Source: DASVHS01 sp038244815 (GTDB lineage Bacteria; Acidobacteriota; Thermoanaerobaculia; Gp7-AA8). From it: a stretch of 64,000 nt of DNA. The notes under the pieces were generated by a model. That model searched no databases. It worked only from the letters and a program-made list of their open reading frames with translations, and had not been told where the DNA came from. Positions 61,674 through 64,000 of the stretch are shown here, piece by piece. A program made the translations under genes and the position numbers. Each line of letters starts with the position of its first letter. Position 1 is the first letter of the stretch. The stretch covers positions 1 to 64,000 of the forward strand of contig JBBRTB010000006.1 of NCBI GenBank assembly GCA_038244815.1, in the 5' to 3' direction.

Positions 61674-62743
61674 GCCGGCTGCGCTGGAAGCTGTTGACGG
61701 CGATGCTGACCGTGGTCATCGCCACGCTCGCGCTCAGCGCCGCGTTCACGCGCCGCGTCACGCACGAGCAGGTCCGGCGTCTGATCTTCTACAACAACAA
61801 CGGCAGCACGCGGCTCCCGCCCGCCGATGAACAGACGGAGACGCGCGAGTTCGCGATCCTCGACCGCCGTCTCGTCATCACGTTCGCCGGTGCGACGGCC
61901 GTGGCGGTGCTGCTCACGCTGCTCCTGTCGCGGCGCATCACCACGCCCGTGGAACGGCTGACCGCGGCCGCGCAGGACATGGCGCGCGGCGAAACACCGG
62001 CGCACGTCGACGTGGCCGGACGCGACGAGATCGCCCTGCTGGGCGCCTCGTTCAACTGGATGGCCGATGCCATCGCCACTCAGCAGGAGTTGCGGCGGCG
62101 AATGGTCGGCGACGTCGCCCACGAGTTGCGCACGCCGCTCACGAACCTGCGCTGCGAGCTCGAGGCCATCCAGGACGGCCTGACGACCGCCGACGCCACG
62201 CGCATTTCCTCGCTGCACGAAGAAGTGCTGCACCTGCAGCGGCTCGTCGAGGATCTGCAGGAGCTCGCCGTGGCCGAGGCGGGAGCACTGGAGTTGCGCG
62301 TGGAAGATGTCGATCTGCGGGCTCTCGTGGCTCGCGTCCTCGATGGCTTTCGCTCCCAACGCACCGTCGACCTCATCGGGGCCGCGTGCCCGGCGGTCGC
62401 GGATCCGATTCGCATCGCACAGATCGTGCGCAATCTCGTGAGCAACGCCATCGCACACACGCCGAAGGACGGCCGCATCACCGTCACGATCGAGAGCGAC
62501 GAGCAAAACGCCAGCGTCTCCGTCGCCGATACGGGTCCCGGCATCCCCACGGCAGCGCTGGAGCACATCTTCGAGCGCTTCTACCGCGTGGACGACGCGC
62601 GCGGGCGGGAGAGCGGCGGCGCGGGTCTGGGACTGGCCATCGTGCGGCAGCTCGTGGAGCTGCACGGCGGCCGCGTGTGGGTGGAGAGCACACCCGGACG
62701 GGGTTCGACGTTTCGTTTCACGATTCCGCTTGCGTCTTCATGA
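61670..62743 (+). CDS. Sensor histidine kinase (second system)
   Basis: A 357-residue kinase with two membrane segments (about 8-28 and 67-88) enclosing a very short periplasmic loop of about 40 residues, then a HAMP domain, a phosphoacceptor helix with AHELRTP, and an ATPase domain with LVSNAIAHTP, DTGPGIP and GAGLGLAI. The small sensor loop suggests it detects a membrane-level signal or a partner protein. Translationally coupled to the regulator. Confidence 0.93.
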   Translation: MSRLRWKLLTAMLTVVIATLALSAAFTRRVTHEQVRRLIFYNNNGSTRLPPADEQTETREFAILDRRLVITFAGATAVAVLLTLLLSRRITTPVERLTAAAQDMARGETPAHVDVAGRDEIALLGASFNWMADAIATQQELRRRMVGDVAHELRTPLTNLRCELEAIQDGLTTADATRISSLHEEVLHLQRLVEDLQELAVAEAGALELRVEDVDLRALVARVLDGFRSQRTVDLIGAACPAVADPIRIAQIVRNLVSNAIAHTPKDGRITVTIESDEQNASVSVADTGPGIPTAALEHIFERFYRVDDARGRESGGAGLGLAIVRQLVELHGGRVWVESTPGRGSTFRFTIPLASS

Positions 62744-62768
62744 GCGCTTCACAGGGCATCGCTACGCT
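62737..62768 (+). promoter_or_regulatory. TTCAT-pair regulated promoter (terminal hydrolase gene)
   Basis: TTCAT at 62737, 6 bp, TTCAC at 62748, 10 bp, TACGCT (62763-62768), 6 bp, ATG at 62775. The first half-site overlaps the end of the kinase gene. Confidence 0.6.
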
Positions 62769-62774
62769 GCCGGC

Positions 62775-64000
62775 ATGAGAAAACGCAGCACAGTGGTGAT
62801 CCTCAGCCTGATCGCGGCCGTCTCGCTGTTCGCGCAGGAAAAGCGCGTGACGGTCGGCGGACCCCCTCCCGAGATGAAGAACTGGCCGAAGCCCGATGTG
62901 CGCACGGGGCTCTCGCAGTCCGAGACGCTGTCGTCCATCGCCGGCTTCGTGCAGAAGCTCTACGACACGAACCATTTCTCCGGAGTCATCCTCGTGGCGA
63001 AGGAAGGCAAGCCACTTCTCACTCGTGCTTGGGGGCTGGCCAACGTGGCCTCGAAGACGCCGAACACAGTCGACACGAAGTTCAACATCGGCTCGATCAA
63101 CAAGATCTTCACGAAGACCGCCATCGCCCAGTTGGCGGCGGCGGGAAAGTTGTCGCTCGACGATACGGTGCGGAAGCATCTGCCAGACTACCCGTCGCCG
63201 GTGGCCGATCGCATCACCATCGACCAGTTGATTCATCACCGCTCCGGCCTGGGCGACTTCTTCGGCCCTCGCTATGAGGCCGCTCCGCCGTCGCGACTGC
63301 GCGAGCTCTCCGACTTCCTCGAGCTCTTCGCGGACGAGCCGCTGCAGTTCGAGCCCGGGACTTCGCAGCGCTACTCGAACGCCGGCTACATCGTCCTCGG
63401 TCTCATCATCGAGCGGATCACCGGGCAGACCTATCGCCAGTACGTACAACAGCACGTCTTCGAGCCGGCCGGGATGAAGGACACCGGACTCTGGGCGATC
63501 GACGAGGACGTACCCAACCGCGTGACCGGCTACACCATGCATGGTCCGGATCGCGACTACGAGGAGCGCCGGCCCAACGTCGACTCGTTGCCGGGACGCC
63601 CTTCGTCCGCGGGCGGGGCCTACGCCACCGCCGGAGACCTGTTGCGTTTCCTGAATGCGCTCGAATCGAAGAAGCTCGTCTCGCCGAAGTGGACGAACTG
63701 GGTCCTGGGAGATTCGTTCGAGGACCAGGGCAAAGCCGCCCTGGGCATCGCCGGCGGCGCGCCGGGGTTGAACACGGCCCTGGAGACAGGCCAGGGCTGG
63801 GTCGTGATCGCGATGTCGAACTTCGATCCTCCCGCGGCGATGGCCGTGGCGCGCGGCGCCACGCAGATCATCCACGGAAAGAAAGACGATGAACGGGAGG
63901 ATGGCGGACCGATGATCCGCCGCGCTCCCAGCGCACCCGACGACACGCGTCTGGGCGGACCGGTCAGCGTGCCCATGACCCAGGTGCGGCATCTGCCGGT
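62775..64000 (+). CDS. Secreted class C beta-lactamase-like hydrolase (truncated by window edge)
   Basis: At least 408 residues, open at the end of the window. A signal peptide (MRKRSTVVILSLIAAVSLFAQ) is followed by a beta-lactamase/esterase fold: SINK in KFNIGSINKIFTK (about residue 108), then YSNAGY (YxN). The third motif, normally HGG, appears as AGGAPG. Residues after about 370 are proline/aspartate-rich and the remainder is missing. It is a paralogue of the 59403 gene. Its promoter carries the TTCAT pair, so it is probably controlled by the adjacent two-component system. Confidence 0.85.
   Translation, partial: MRKRSTVVILSLIAAVSLFAQEKRVTVGGPPPEMKNWPKPDVRTGLSQSETLSSIAGFVQKLYDTNHFSGVILVAKEGKPLLTRAWGLANVASKTPNTVDTKFNIGSINKIFTKTAIAQLAAAGKLSLDDTVRKHLPDYPSPVADRITIDQLIHHRSGLGDFFGPRYEAAPPSRLRELSDFLELFADEPLQFEPGTSQRYSNAGYIVLGLIIERITGQTYRQYVQQHVFEPAGMKDTGLWAIDEDVPNRVTGYTMHGPDRDYEERRPNVDSLPGRPSSAGGAYATAGDLLRFLNALESKKLVSPKWTNWVLGDSFEDQGKAALGIAGGAPGLNTALETGQGWVVIAMSNFDPPAAMAVARGATQIIHGKKDDEREDGGPMIRRAPSAPDDTRLGGPVSVPMTQVRHLP

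Overview
The window is about 64 kb of high-GC DNA from a Gram-negative bacterium. It carries a TonB-dependent receptor with an N-terminal carboxypeptidase-regulatory-like domain, several outer-membrane beta-barrels, many secreted S9 and beta-lactamase-fold hydrolases, a sortilin/VPS10-type propeller protein and two OmpR-type two-component systems. This mix is typical of Acidobacteriota (a Vicinamibacteria or Thermoanaerobaculia-like lineage is my best guess). That is an inference from gene content; there is no rRNA or other marker here. I see no tRNA, rRNA, prophage or transposase.

Layout. 1-539 has no convincing gene but holds one orphan type I-C-like CRISPR repeat and a long inverted repeat. 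540-5940 holds a ferritin-like protein, an M48 protease, a cyclic-nucleotide-binding protein with a V4R/DUF2378-like partner, transketolase and an AP2-like DNA-binding protein. 6015-6944 is a serine hydrolase. 7088-19995 is a carbohydrate locus: LacI regulator, TonB receptor, GH144-like beta-glucanase, sugar-binding lipoprotein, two ABC permeases, a large six-hairpin glycosidase and a GH1 beta-glucosidase on the opposite strand. It looks built to import and degrade a beta-glucan, and the ABC ATPase is not present. 20197-26775 has a small threonine/proline-rich protein, a Nudix hydrolase, a DUF481 barrel, an S9 peptidase and the sortilin-like protein. 26916-31203 (minus) is an enoyl-CoA hydratase, prolyl oligopeptidase and APC transporter operon. 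31241-35173 is a MacA-like adaptor with two FtsX/MacB-type permeases and no ATPase.

35192-46427 is an envelope cluster: BON lipoprotein, GT39 glycosyltransferase, two outer-membrane proteins, alpha/beta hydrolase, PIG-L deacetylase, a two-component system, PAP2 phosphatase, porin-like protein, PstS-like protein and PepSY protein. 46445-52277 is a complete TolC/adaptor/RND efflux operon, followed by a GAF-PAS-GGDEF-EAL protein. 55035-64000 has a lipoprotein, a phosphodiester glycosidase, a PilZ protein, a zinc-ribbon membrane protein, a class C-like hydrolase, a second two-component system and a truncated hydrolase at the window edge.

Three layers of non-coding structure stand out. (1) Eleven gene junctions carry tandem heptanucleotide arrays of several unrelated sequence families, mostly arranged as inverted arms able to form hairpins. 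Some run into genes: they encode the hydrophobic core of two signal peptides, both ends of the APC transporter, and apparently a ribosome-binding site. (2) Eight promoters share one design, two TTCAT-like half-sites 11 bp apart, usually followed after 10-11 bp by a TANNNT box and then very closely by the start codon. This suggests a regulon of the OmpR-type regulators encoded here. (3) About eighteen genes start 5-10 bp after a TANNNT box, implying widespread leaderless transcription. These three layers are the best candidates for something undescribed.
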